Below, piece by piece: positions 24,166 to 34,789 of a DNA stretch of 64,000 bases; the first letter of the stretch is position 1; the number at the start of each line of letters is the position of its first letter. Below the pieces are notes generated by a model. The model did not search any database and was not told the DNA's origin. It was given only the letters and a program-made list of their open reading frames with translations. The stretch is from Thinopyrum elongatum (Eukaryota > Streptophyta > Magnoliopsida > Poales > Poaceae): assembly GCA_011799875.1 (NCBI GenBank), contig CM022301.1:218370296-218434295 (forward strand), written 5' to 3'. The position numbers were made by a program, and so were the translations under genes.

Positions 24166-25843
24166 GATGGAGGACGAGCCGGCTAACAAGCAGGGGCGGG
24201 TCGAGCCAGAACCGCAAGAGCCTCTGACGAGTGTGGACTTCTCAGCAGCCTCCCCGATGAGATGTTGGTAACCATCATATCCCTCCTCCCCATCAAATCT
24301 GGCCTGTGGACCACTGTCCTCTCCCGACGGTGGTGCCCTCTCTGGCACTCCACCCCCTGGACCTCATCGACAATGACAAGCTCTACAGCGGGGAGCGCAA
24401 ACGCTTGGACACATTGTCCCATATCCTCGCCACGCACCATGGGCCGGTCAAACGCCTTGCCATCGGCATGTTCCGTTCCAACTGTAAGGCTGAATCCAAG
24501 TTTCACGAGTGGTTCCTATCCCCCGCTCTAGATCGGCTCGAGGAGATCAACTTTCATGCTAGACATCCGCGCTCGCTGCTGTCGTCTGTGCTTCGCCTCG
24601 CGCCCACGCTACGCCGCACTACGTCCAGGTAGTGCTTTTTCCACCAGATTGATGCCGCACTCGCTCTTCATCTCCCTAAATTGAAGCACCTCGAGCTCAT
24701 GGGCATCCGCATCTCAATGGAGGCTTTGGAGTGCCTGCTCCACGACTATACAACGCTTGAGTACCTTCATCTTCACGCGATGGATGGGTTTAGTAGCCTT
24801 CACATCGCCTCGATGAATGTCCGTACGATTTATGTGCATTGCTAGTGCCGCAACAGGCTGTTAGTTGAGGTGTTTCATGATATGGTCATTGAGAATGCGC
24901 CTTTCCTTCAGAGATTGTTTGTACTTGATAAAGAAGGTCCAAGAAGAATCAGGGTCATTGACGCACCAAAATTCACAGTGTTGGGCTATTCGTGTGCTGA
25001 ATTCTCCGAACTTGTTACTGGATCATTATCCATTTAGGTACAACAGTCTTCTTCTTCTCCTTCTTATTGGACATTAAATTTTATCTATTTTTTGTTGATC
25101 TATGTTTTGCTGACATCCAGAAAATGATTCCCACAAGCTTGACCCCGTCTCTGTGCACAGTGAAGATCTTGGCACTACAATCTTTTGGCCCTGATTTGGA
25201 TGAAGTTGTTAGATTCCTTAGATGCTTTTCGGGCACGGAGAAGCTATACATCGAGGTGATGCTCCTTTCCTGTTAATTGTTAACCACAATGGAGTTCAAT
25301 TTGTTGTTACTTTTACCCATGATTACAATGACAAATGTAGATGATTTCTAAAGGAAATTTGGAGGATTTCAATGCATATACTTTTCGAGATGTTAATCAT
25401 GAACGACTGAAGATGGCATGTCACTCTATTCATGTATTTTAGAAATCCTGTGAATCAAAGAGGCCCGAAGTGTTCAAAACTACGACTATGCACTAATATG
25501 TTGTCTTTGTTTGCAGATACAAGCATGCCCGAAAGTGGAAAATGTGGCGCAATATAACAATCCCATTGAATGCCTTGATCTTCATCTCACAGAAATTACT
25601 TTGAACGAGTACCGAGGCACCACACCAGAGATTAAATTCGCTAGGTTCTTTGTTCAGAAAGCAAGTGTGCTCAAGGTAATGAGGTTTGTCATATATTTAG
25701 TGCACAGAAGTGAATGGTTTGCTAATCAGCGCAGGCGTCTACAACTGAATTTAAAAGGTTCTACAGAAGCTGAATTTCAGTTTGTAATTTCATATGACAG
25801 ATTATTCGGAAGTTACTGTATAAAGCCGATATATGACTTCTAG
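24166..25843 (+). pseudogene. Captured F-box/FBD (LRR-like) gene, disrupted
   Basis: From the ATG at 24166 an acidic N-terminus leads into an F-box (LPDEMLVTIISLLP...VLSRRWCPLW, about 24240-24370), then LRR-like strands (LKHLELMGI, LEYLHLHAMDG). After an intron (acceptor near 25119) come exon 2 (25120-25255, donor gag/gtgatg) and exon 3 (25517-25843, acceptor ttgcag). Exon 3 holds FBD-like FARFFVQKASVLKVMRF. F-box/FBD proteins are substrate adaptors of SCF ubiquitin ligases. At least two frameshifts (near 24230 and 24355) and stops (24630-24632 and about 24843) kill it. A weak TATA (tataag, 24131) lies upstream. Retained introns show capture of genomic DNA by the CACTA element. Confidence 0.75.
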
Positions 25844-26499
25844 GTGATTGATCCTTTCGCAAAAATAATGCATGACTCATATTCTAAAGAAGATGAATTT
25901 GATTTGTAATAACAGTTTGAACCTTATAATCTTTGAATTTGGGCCTTGTAATGCTGGAATTTGAACCTTGCAATATTTCTGGTATTTGTGATATAATGTT
26001 TGCAATGGCATTGTGTTCTTTTTTCTTTGAAATGTCATGTTGTTATACATGTGGACTACTGTTCGACTACGGATGCAAGCGGACGGCGTCCACATGACAT
26101 GGGATTGAGACGATCCAAAAGGCAAAATTATTCGTTTGTACGAAATGAACTCTTGTTGACCACCTATCGGCTTGAAGACATTTTAGATTAACTCGTACAT
26201 AATGCAATATATTTCTATGTGATCATATTTTCCCGTTCATGCTTTCATAGTTCACTACAATGAGAGCACACACAGAAAAATAACCAATGGATTTCGATAA
26301 GAGCATCCGAACCCTAAACCCTGAAAATTAGAATGTTGTTTTGTGTGTAGTCACTTATGTAATTGGGTGTTTAATTTGGTTATGCAATCATGTTGTTATA
26401 AGTATAAATGTTGTTGTTCTGTAGACAGAGCATAGATGTTGTGTAGACTATGAAAATCACATCGCATACGGATTAACTATGGAGTCCGTTGGTGATGAT

Positions 26500-27047
26500 T
26501 TCTTCAATTGTTGACAATTCTTTACCAACAACTGTTTGCCCACAACACACAACTTATTAGGAGGAATCATCTGTGTTATTATCGGTTTTCCCACACAATT
26601 GTTATTACTCACCTGTTTGTCGCGTATCACACACATCTTGTTAAGCCGAATCGTTCGTGTTCTTCTGGATCATCACAAATAGTCCATCCGAATGACATGT
26701 ATGCCATCTATCGCAAAATCTTGTCCCGGGTAATTGTTTGTGTTATTTCTGCTTATTGCAAACAGTTCATCTGAGTGACCTGTATGCCATCTATCGCACA
26801 CACCTTAATCTGTCTAACCGTTTCTGTTGTTTTGTCTCATCACAAATAGTTCATATGTATCAATTGTATGCCACGTATCGCACACGCAACTCTTTTCTGC
26901 ATCATATTTGATGGCTCCGCCATCGCACACAGTTCGTCGTATTGGTGACAATTTTATTACCATATTATTTGCGATTCATACATCGCACACAGTTTTATCG
27001 ATTGGTCTCCGATACTTGTATCGCGTTTGGACCATCCTGCAGTAGTG
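26500..27047. repeat. CACTA subterminal repeat region (right)
   Basis: Short words recur: 'atgccatctatcgca' near 26700 and 26780, 'tcatcacaaatagt' near 26675 and 26837, and 'atcgcacacagtt' near 26930 and 26990. Subterminal repeats of this type bind the transposition machinery in studied CACTA elements. The region ends in the terminal inverted repeat. Confidence 0.65.
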
Positions 27048-27050
27048 CCT

Positions 27051-29927
27051 TCCTCATCATTATAGGTCTCCGCAACTTCCAAGTTTTGAGATGTCCGTCG
27101 TTGGACGCATGTTAGTTTTTCGTGCTATGCTCCTGTTGTTCAAGGTAAGGCACTTGTTCGATCCCATGCTCTTACTGTTATATCTCTCTTTCTAGGGGTG
27201 CGATGCATCTGGTTTCATCCGTGCCACTTCTTGCGCCTATTCTTGGCCTAGCGTGTTGTTGCTGTTCAAGGTAAGGCGCTTTTTCTCCATTGCTCCAGTT
27301 TGCATCTTTCCTTTTATGACATTTTTAATCTTTTTTTCCTGCTCGGTCTTTTTATCACTGTGAATTTTTGATTCTTTGCATGCTTAACGTTGATAATCCC
27401 ATGAGGGTACAATCTATCCGGCAACGGCTAAATTTTAGTGGTTTTTTGCGTTGGTTCGTCTTGCAAAAATGGACATCGTGGTCGCAGCATGCTTCGTAGG
27501 CGTTATCGGGCGCCACATGAATTTTGTTGAAGGCGTTACTGGGAAGGAAAAGACATGGAGGCGCCCACGCAAAGAATATGTGTACTGAAAATACAAATTG
27601 GGTGGGAAAATGCGTCGCTTTGATGTTGAAAATGGTTCTGCGAGTGTGTGCGATGTCGTCGCTAGAAGAAACTCTACGGTTGGATGTTGCCTTTATTATG
27701 TATGTTGTTGATTGTTGGAGCTTGTTCATGCTAATTGCATAGCTTGGCGGCTTATTGAACGAGTCCTATGTGCTACACAGTCTGTCCTTATATGTGTTGC
27801 ACGAGTTGTTCATAATATGTTGGCGTAAATAGGAACATCACCCCCACCCTCACAAACCCCTCGTGCATAGTACAACACTGTCTGGCGCGAGTAAGTGCTT
27901 TTAGTCAGTGGATTAGACAGATAACGACCCCATCTATTGGCATGGCAGGCCTGAAACGTCAGCCCAACACTCAAGTAGACATACATACCGGTACGAAGAA
28001 AGAGAAAAATTAATGTCCCCCGCCAACACGTTGGTCGGTGCATGGACGGGTGGTGGCCTTACCTGCCTGAGTTTCCCACCTAGAAGGATAGAGGCAAAAG
28101 GGAGCCGAGCAAACCGATCGTCTATCCAATCGCAAAGCATGATTAGAGATCATGTGGAAGGGACGCACACACGGAATGCAAAATGAAGTTGAGCCAGCCG
28201 ATCAGAACATACATGGGCATCATGGTTGGGTGTCAACCCGACACCCAACTAGACCAATGTAGGAAAAAAGGAGCCGACCAAGCCGAACAGACTATCTAGG
28301 GGAGGAATGTGATCAAAGAGCACGTGAAGCCCATGCAAAAAGGACATGCTAGCCCGACTTTAGGACCCTGTGGTGTCTAAAAGTCGGTCAAGCATCCCAA
28401 AAAGGCCAAACAGCGAGACCCCATGATGACAAGAAACCGAGTAAGAAGGTACCTCCGCATCCGTGCAACAACAATTGGTGAAATCGCCACACAGTGCCCC
28501 CATTAGACCCCACCATGCAGGAAATGGAAGAAGCATGCCTTCCACGATAGCATGGCACCGGGTAGGCAAAATCCCTCGGCAGAACAATGAGATCAATTAG
28601 TGAAGGTGCCTCACTGGGCCTGCAATGACAATAGTTCGGGCAAGTAAAGCCTCTCCGCATCCAAGCGAGACCAATTGGTGATATGGCGTGCATCATCCCT
28701 ATCATGCATGGGTCGGTTGCGGGACCATTGTGTACCAAAGACTAGTCAGGAGAGGTCCCACAGCCTGTAGGCGTGACCCAACATCCGATCATCATCATGT
28801 GTCATTGGTAAGTGCAAGGCAAATACAAACGTAATATGAACATAACCATTCGCATATGACTCAAGAAAAACATCCTTCAGATACTTCACCACTCTTCTCG
28901 GTTGCATTTGGTTTTAGCTCCTTTGTGGACCATTCATAAAACATGTTGTACATACGTTGCTTAGCTTCTTGGCTGTATTTGGCCATATCACTATAAGTCA
29001 CCTAGTTTAATCTTGGGCCATGGGAGCGTGGGAAACATGTGTCGTTTGTGTCCACTTACTGCTCTGGTCGTCCCGATGTGTGAAGGAGGTGGGTTACTGT
29101 TTATTCATTGTGTCTCACGGGGCGCCAGCCGGCCAGGGATCACGATGGCAAGGGTCTAGACAGGCAAAGCCTAGGTAAAAGCGTAGCGCATGGCCCGAGC
29201 ATGCAGCGTGGCGACCTGGCCACGCGCGAACAAAGACGGCTAGCCAAGTCCCTCGCAATACCACACGTCAGTGCTGCACATGCAACATGCCGAGTCTGGC
29301 GCATGCGTGCGCTGGGTGAGCATGGTCCATGAGACATTGCATCAAACCGAGTTGAAGGACCCATGTTTGGATCAGCGGACTCATCGCAAAGGGGCACGCC
29401 TCAATGGACCGGCGCCAACATATATTCCTTTTTTTTATTTCGTGCTGCTCTCCCCTCACCGCCTAAACCAACATTCACGCTTGACCTCTACGGTACCGAG
29501 GTTGTGTATAAGTGTGACTTGTACAAACAAGCACATGCCATGATCTAGGGGTAGTTATCCCTGTTTGTTAGCATGTCTTTTCCTTCTTTGTGTTTGTTCC
29601 CATATGTATTCTAATTCAATCTTGAACAAACACTTGTCATGATCCCAGGGTACTTCACCCGATTTGTTAGTCTGCTTCTTGCCTCTTGGTGTTCACTCCC
29701 ATATGTATTCTTATTCACTAGATGAACCGTTGCACCATCGACGCATAAACCAACTGCAAACCGGAAGTTGAGTGAACTATTTGAAATATAAGATGGAAGT
29801 TAAGCGAACTATTTGAAGAGACTAGCTGCAGCCATCAACACAAAGACCAATTGTGGCCAAGTAGCGAAGCAAATAATACATCCCAAAATATAGGTGAACT
29901 ATTTGAAAGATGTTCTTGCTTTTCAAG
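27051..29927. other. Unassigned DNA, no supported gene
   Basis: A small exon-like segment near 27197-27270 is flanked by ctag/ and /gtaagg, with 'gttcaaggtaaggc' also near 27138. 27800-28900 looks like old repeat remnants. 29100-29170 shares the phrase 'ccggccaggg..cgatggcaag' with 7550-7580. A diverged ~100-bp direct repeat is present near 29539 and 29640 (catgatc...cccatatgtattct). A ~30-bp repeat (ggaagtt.ag.gaactatttgaa) is near 29763 and 29793. None supports a gene call. Confidence 0.5.
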
Positions 29928-29932
29928 GAGTC

Positions 29933-30487
29933 TGTCATGGTTTTATCATGGCAGATGCCCTTGTGAAAGGACTTAGGCGTGGAGCCATCGCGACGTAGGT
30001 TAGCTCGAAGGGGTTGAATGGGACAAAGGACACAAGGTTTACCCAGGTTCGGCCCCTCACAACAAGGTAAAAGCCTACTCCTGCTTTTGTTGACTATAGC
30101 TTGAATATTGATTACAAGGGAGCGGAATCACTTGACCTAGCTCTCGATCAATTGTTTCTTCAGTTAACCCGCCGCAGGGTCTCGCCTTTATATACACAGG
30201 TTGAGGCCCTGGGCTTACAAGAGTCCAAGATGGATCACACAATGTGACCAACTCGGTTTCTAAGTCGCCCTGCCTTGTCTGGCAAGTCGCCATCATGGCG
30301 GCTCACACCTTCCAAGTTACAATCCTACCACCAGGTCTTGGGCCTTCAACAGGCCCACCTTGTAAGCCGCCACCAGTCTTCAGGCTTCATCTTCTTGGAC
30401 CTACTTGGGCCTTCTTCATACTGAGTCGCCAACGGTGTAATCCATCCCCTCCTGGGCAGGTCACACCTCGGGGTTATATCCCCAACA
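29933..30487 (-). repeat. 3' LTR of Tat-lineage element (555 bp)
   Basis: On the minus strand it runs from TGTTGGGGATATAACCCCG (at 30487) to ...ATAAAACCATGACA (at 29933). A polypurine tract precedes its start, so it is the 3' LTR. The left flank gagtc (29928-29932) is the presumed target duplication; its partner lies outside the window. Confidence 0.82.
30187..30194 (-). promoter_or_regulatory. TATA box of Tat LTR
   Basis: TATATAAA on the minus strand, about 290 bases inside the LTR and followed by GGCGAGAC, is the likely U3 promoter. Confidence 0.55.
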
Positions 30488-30504
30488 TTAGGCCCCAAAT
30501 TGAT
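30488..30504 (-). other. Polypurine tract of Tat element
   Basis: On the minus strand atcaatttggggcctaa leads straight into the LTR start at 30487, fixing the orientation of the whole outer element. Confidence 0.65.
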
Positions 30505-30740
30505 TTGAACTTGTTCATGTCAATCTTCACTGCTTCGGTTGGCGAGTCATCTTTCCAATGCTTAACCTTGAATAAATCACTGTAACCCGCCATGACGTCA
30601 TGAGAAGTAAATCCATAAAAAAACCATGACATCACAACGGATCTTTTGCATTAACTGGTCATCCGAGAATCGAGGCGCCTCCACTGTTGAGATAATCATG
30701 TTACCTCCTTGATTTCCGTGCATGCCATTTTACTGTTTCC

Positions 30741-30936
30741 TTAAAAATAGGGATGGGGGGCCCCTCTTTTCACTTTTACCCCCGCCTCTCTCTCTTCTTC
30801 TTCCTCGCGTCGTCCGCCGCTGCCGGAGCTCTGCCGCCCCAGCCGAGCTTCACCAGCAGCTCCATCCAGGCCGCTGCATCAACCTGATTGTGACCAGAGA
30901 TCGCGGTGCCCCTCCGCTCTTCAGTCAAATCTTCAG
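30741..30936 (+). promoter_or_regulatory. TATA-like promoter and leader exon of antisense gene
   Basis: TTAAAAATAG at 30741 is followed by a strongly pyrimidine-rich stretch (30765-30815) and GC-rich leader ending TTCAG/GTACTG (donor GT at 30937-30938). A matching acceptor (gcttttgctcccag, ending 31486) lies 550 bases on, just before the ATG at 31512. This suggests the antisense ORF has its own promoter and a 5' UTR intron, inside a retrotransposon and opposite to it. No transcript evidence is available. Confidence 0.45.
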
Positions 30937-31486
30937 GTACTGCTCCTTCCTCGGCTCAGATCCACATTAAGGTGCCCTAGCTCACGGAGTTCGTCGTAGT
31001 TCATCGTAGTTCATCTGAGTTCATCCATGTATCACTTAAAAAGCGTATTTCGATCCAAGATTCAACAGAAATAGCACGGTGGCAGTTTGTGGCCCCTTAT
31101 TCATATCCTGGATAGATCCCATCTTCCCACGAATCAACACCTAGTTCCTCAGTTCCTCCACTACCATGTTTTAGGTTTAGCAATTATTCTTCATTTTTTG
31201 AATCACCGTAGATCCAAAATTATAGGCATAAATTGTGAAACTTGTTCGTCCCATAGTTAGCAAAATTTTCATCAATCCTAGATCTGTAGATAACTGCCCA
31301 GCCAATGTTACCTGGGCGGTTTAAATAATAATCTTGTAACCCGCCAGCCTTTAGCCGGCTTAATCATGAATTTATGGCCCATTATGTACCAATCATTCCG
31401 TAACCAGCTCGCTGCTACTAAATTATCATTGTAATCATTAGGCGGCTTATCACCGTAGTATTAACCCGCCATGCTTTTGCTCCCAG

Positions 31487-32399
31487 GCCGTAGCTTTTTA
31501 AACCCCCAATCATGACTAGGACCCCCACTTCTTGCGATTGGGTCGCTTCTGAAGTTTCTGAACTCTCTCTCAAAGAATATGTTGACATGGGAGTCTTACC
31601 AGCGAAAGATACCATCCACTGGTGAGCTCCGGGTGCTGAGACTAGACCTCAACCTAAAGAAGGTGAAGTCATTGTTTTTTCGGATCACCTCCTCCGTGGC
31701 TTCTCGCCACCCGAGTCAAAGTTTTCCCGGTATGTTCTTCATTTTTATAAACTTCACCCTCAAGACATTGGCCCCAATTCCGTTTCCAACATATGCAACT
31801 TTCAAGTCTTCTGCGAAGTGTACCTTCAACAAGAGCCTGAGGTTGAGCTATTCAGAGAATATTTCTATCTCAACCGCCAAACTAAGATGACAGATGGGCC
31901 AAGTCTCGAGCTCGGCGGGATTTTTATTCAGAGGTGAAGAGATGTGGTTTTCCCTGCAGCTGTGCTGCCTAGCCACCCCAAATATTGGAACTGCACTTGG
32001 TTCTACTGCCAAGACACCTCTCCAGATGACGAAAATCCTCTGCCGGGTTTTCGTCCTTTCCGGCTCAGCCCCAGCCATGAGCTTCCGGATCGTATCACTG
32101 CTGCAGAACGGGCTAAATATTCAGCCATCTTTTCAAAGATAAGAGCCCTAGTAGCCAATGGCTTATCTGGAGTAGACCTAGTCCGCTGTTGGGTCTCTTG
32201 GAGAATTTTGCCATTGAGCCGGCGCAGTGGTTTAATGTGTAAATATACAGGCGACACAAAGGATCCTTAACGTTATAACCAGACATCCTTGACTGACAAG
32301 GAGACCATTGATATGGTCAAGTCATTACTTGGAGAGCTTCTCAACAACTGCCGAAAAGTGGGATTAAACCCCTTCTGCACACTTAACCCGGCCCCGGCT
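31487..32399 (+). pseudogene. Antisense ORF of Tat element, exon with putative gypsy-type domain
   Basis: From ATG 31512 one frame runs 296 codons to a consensus donor (gct/gtaagt at 32400). Landmarks are CDWVASEVSE, LKEYVDMGVLP, VIVFSDHLLRGF, VLHFYKLHPQ, FCEVYLQQEPEVELF, WFYCQD and LLGELLNNC. This is the pattern annotated in grasses as 'putative gypsy type transposon' (Transposase_28-like); its biochemical role is unknown. Three in-frame stops interrupt it: 31623-31625, one near 31935 and one near 32268. Each is TGA or TAA and could come from CGA or CAA by a single C-to-T change. It is coded opposite to pol. Confidence 0.75.
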
Positions 32400-32488
32400 G
32401 TAAGTGTCTTGAATGAATCCTCACCTTGTATATTTATTTCTTTGTGTTTTATACCTTTCACTTATTGCACATATGCAACTGTATACAG

Positions 32489-33084
32489 GCCGACTCTTAG
32501 TTCTAGAAAAATAAGTTGCAAGCCATCGTGCCTCTTAAGAAGGCTAAAGTAAAATCTCATGCTCCGCGCTCGTCGCAAGAATCCATCAGCTAAAGAACTA
32601 CTCAAACTTGATGATGAATCAGAGGTAGAAGTTGACTCCCTTGGTCTTTTCTTTGTACAACTTATTGATGTTGATTCCTCTCAGGAAGAAGAAGAGACCA
32701 GTCATGCCGATGCCGCAGAGGTAACTATAATATCCTCTGGCTCAGAATCCTTATCAAGAAAGCAAATTCGGCGGGTTATCCGGAAAGTAAAATTCTCACA
32801 TCCTCTTGCTCATTTGGACCCCAACTTTCTTTTGAAGAAACAGCAGCATGACTCAAGACGTATGACCCAGAGTGATGGTACTCAAGACCTCGTCTCCGGC
32901 TTACCCAATGCGTCTGTGCCTCGCAAGCGTCGAAATGAGGTGCCACATGACTCGGACTCTCTTTATCCATTAGCCGGTCTCATACGTCAACCTCTTAATC
33001 CTTCCGACTCAAATTATCAGGGACGCCTCCATCGTCCGACAACTCTACTGGGACTCAAATGCCCACCTTCAAGATCGCCCAGGG
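32489..33084 (+). pseudogene. Antisense ORF of Tat element, second coding exon
   Basis: The acceptor gtatacag (ending 32488) and donor ggg/gtaagt (33085) bound it. Two frames join near 32591 by a one-base shift: LQAIVPLKKAKVKSHAPRSSQ, then LLKLDDESEVEVDS, DVDSSQEEEETSHADA, SLSRKQIRRVIRKVKFSHPL and RKRRNEVPHDSDSL. The mix of acidic runs and basic clusters (KKAK, RKRR) would suit a nuclear protein, an inference from composition only. Confidence 0.65.
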
Positions 33085-33153
33085 GTAAGTATTTTCTTTT
33101 ATTCATGAACGACTTGTGATGATATTCTTATGAACTTTGTATCCTTGTCACAG

Positions 33154-33189
33154 ACGTGCTGCCAAGGCAGGTAAAAAACTAAAGGTGGG
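33154..33189 (+). pseudogene. Antisense ORF, third coding exon, left piece
   Basis: The acceptor cttgtcacag (ending 33153) opens frame RAAKAGKKLKV, cut at codon GG by the array inserted at 33190. The frame continues without change at 55854 on the other side of the insertion, across the gtggg target site. Confidence 0.7.
33185..33189. repeat. Target-site duplication (left), gtggg
   Basis: gtggg directly precedes the LTR start at 33190 and recurs at 55849-55853, directly after the last LTR. One duplication pair encloses the whole 22.7-kb array. Confidence 0.9.
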
Positions 33190-34607
33190 TGTTGACACAC
33201 GAACACGTCACCGTGAACCTCCAACGCCGAGGGTGATGCACCGCAGCTCACGTCGAAGGAGACCCGTCCGGAAGCGCGGTACGCAAGCAATCCGGCGGGT
33301 GCTTTTCAGGACCCGAAACCCCACACGCCCGGGAGGGACCCATCAGGGCGCGCGGTGGCTATGGGTTACCCTAGGTTGACCTGATCGCCCCTAGGGCCTC
33401 GTGGATCACCGCCCTACAACTAGAAGAACGAGGAAGAAGAAGAACAAGGGAGAGAGATAAAGGTAAAGGTAAAAGGTGATATATTGATTTGTTCGATTGT
33501 GTGTTGTTCAATCGGCCGTCACCCCCAACATATATAAGAGGCGGCCGGACTTCCCATACAAGTAAAGGATTCATCTAGACTTTCCTTACAAGAAAATTAT
33601 ATCAATTGACGTCCTACAGTTCTAGTTTCAGTCCAACTCGGATTCAGCCCGAATCTGTCCCATACTTTTGTCCTGCTTCTCGCGTGGGCTGTAGAAATCG
33701 CCTACTAACTAGGATGGAGTCGAGTTCAACATCAAACTTGTCCGCCTCGATGATCTATATAACACAGCGCGGGCCACTTCTCCTTTTAAGACCGTCTTTA
33801 TGACTTTTAGGGCCCATCTTTAACTATGGGTCGGATTCAATTATGCAGTTTTCTGAACTGTCAGAGTCTTGTAATAACTTTGCAGGCCGTATACTATCTC
33901 CGATGATGATGACTTTAAAAGTAAAGTTAACCGTTTCGACGATACGCACAACTTCTGTGTAGAACATTTTTCCATCCGAGGTCATCTGAATAATCTTTCG
34001 AGCCCATCTCCAACTTCTGGTCGGATTGACTTTGACAGCTTCCACTTTTCCGGCAAGCTTTTTTCCGGCAAGCTCTCCACGCCGGCAAGGTTTCCATCCC
34101 GGAAAGCTTTCCACACTGGCAAGGTTTCCACCCCGGCAAGCTTTCACACCGGCAAGGTTTCCACCCCGGCAAGCGTTCACACCGGCAAGGTTTCCACCCG
34201 GCAAGCGTTCACACCGGCAAGCTTCCACGCCGGCAAGCTTTTCGCGTCGGCAAGCTTCCACGCCGGCAAGCTTTTCGCGCCGGCAAGCTTTCCACGCCGG
34301 CAAGTTTTTCATTTTTTCGGCAAGCTTTTTACTCGGCCGGCAAGCTTCATTCAGCCGGCAAAGGCCGAATAACTCACGCGACCCATCAGACACCACCTAG
34401 GTGGGTGTCTGGTCCCTCGCGTCACTTTTTCACTCAGGACCGGTCCACAAAGTGTTGCCTCTAACTTTCGCATACGAACTCGGATTGGAATGATTTTTAT
34501 ATCAAAATCAACCGATTCGACGAGACGAAAACAATTCATGTAGAACATTTTTTCATAGGAGGCCATCTTAATTGCGTTTCACACCATACCAAAATCTGGT
34601 GTCAACA
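33190..34607 (-). repeat. LTR 1 of the array (1418 bp; 3' LTR of unit 1)
   Basis: On the minus strand it runs from TGTTGACACCAGATTTTGG (34607) to ...TTCGTGTGTCAACA (33190). It holds a near-perfect palindrome of 23 bases (34388-34410, centre CCTAGG), a CCGGCAAGC minisatellite (34050-34364) and a TATA motif (TTATATATG, 33530-33537 on the minus strand). A polypurine tract abuts it at 34608. Confidence 0.92.
34050..34364. repeat. CCGGCAAGC minisatellite in LTR 1
   Basis: About 18 degenerate units of 15 to 20 bases with core ccggcaag(c/g) and linkers such as 'tttccac' and 'ttcacac'. Many units contain aagctt. The matching tracts in the other LTRs differ in length. Confidence 0.85.
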
Positions 34608-34621
34608 CATGCCCCCCTGTT
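34608..34621 (-). other. Polypurine tract, array unit 1
   Basis: AACAGGGGGGCATG on the minus strand directly precedes the LTR start. Identical tracts stand at 39923-39936 and 52753-52766, so three units keep an LTR/internal 3' junction. Confidence 0.8.
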
Positions 34622-34789
34622 CTTCGGCAAAGCTTGTGTGCCAAAAAATAATTTGTACCTTGCTTTTTCTAAGGACGATGTCAACACTCCATCAGCAATT
34701 TTATGTGCTTAGGGCAATAATTTCTATATCTGCCATGTTTATGCTTAGGGTGCTAATTTCTATATCGGCCATTGATTTTAACTTCTTGT

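Larger units (their letters stand above)
19096..27047. mobile_element. CACTA DNA transposon (7.95 kb), non-autonomous, with captured genes
   Basis: The left terminus is CACTGGTGTAGAGACGTCC and the right terminus, read from the other strand, is CACTACTGCAGGATGGTCC. They share CACT, TG, AG and GTCC at matching positions. The flanking 3-bp target duplication is cct (19093-19095 and 27048-27050), as expected for CACTA. Subterminal regions (19160-19560 and 26500-27040) are rich in short repeats around 'cacacagt' and 'atcgcacac'. No transposase was recognised. Inside are B3-gene pieces on the minus strand, a 499-bp tandem array and an F-box/FBD pseudogene on the plus strand. Confidence 0.8.

Noticed and set aside
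27130..27280. Host gene exons between acceptor-like and donor-like sites
   Set aside because: The exon would be about 70 bases with no reading frame support on either side; splice-like words alone are too weak.
34050..34364. Possible CRISPR-like array
   Set aside because: Units are 15-20 bases without unique spacers, are part of an LTR, and the genome is a plant nuclear one.
34026..34400. Plus-strand 124-codon frame rich in FPPRQAFTPA repeats, and its minus-strand partner rich in CRREKLAGVEA
   Set aside because: Both arise from the CCGGCAAGC minisatellite of the LTR. Every frame of a short repeat stays open, and lengths change between the four LTRs.
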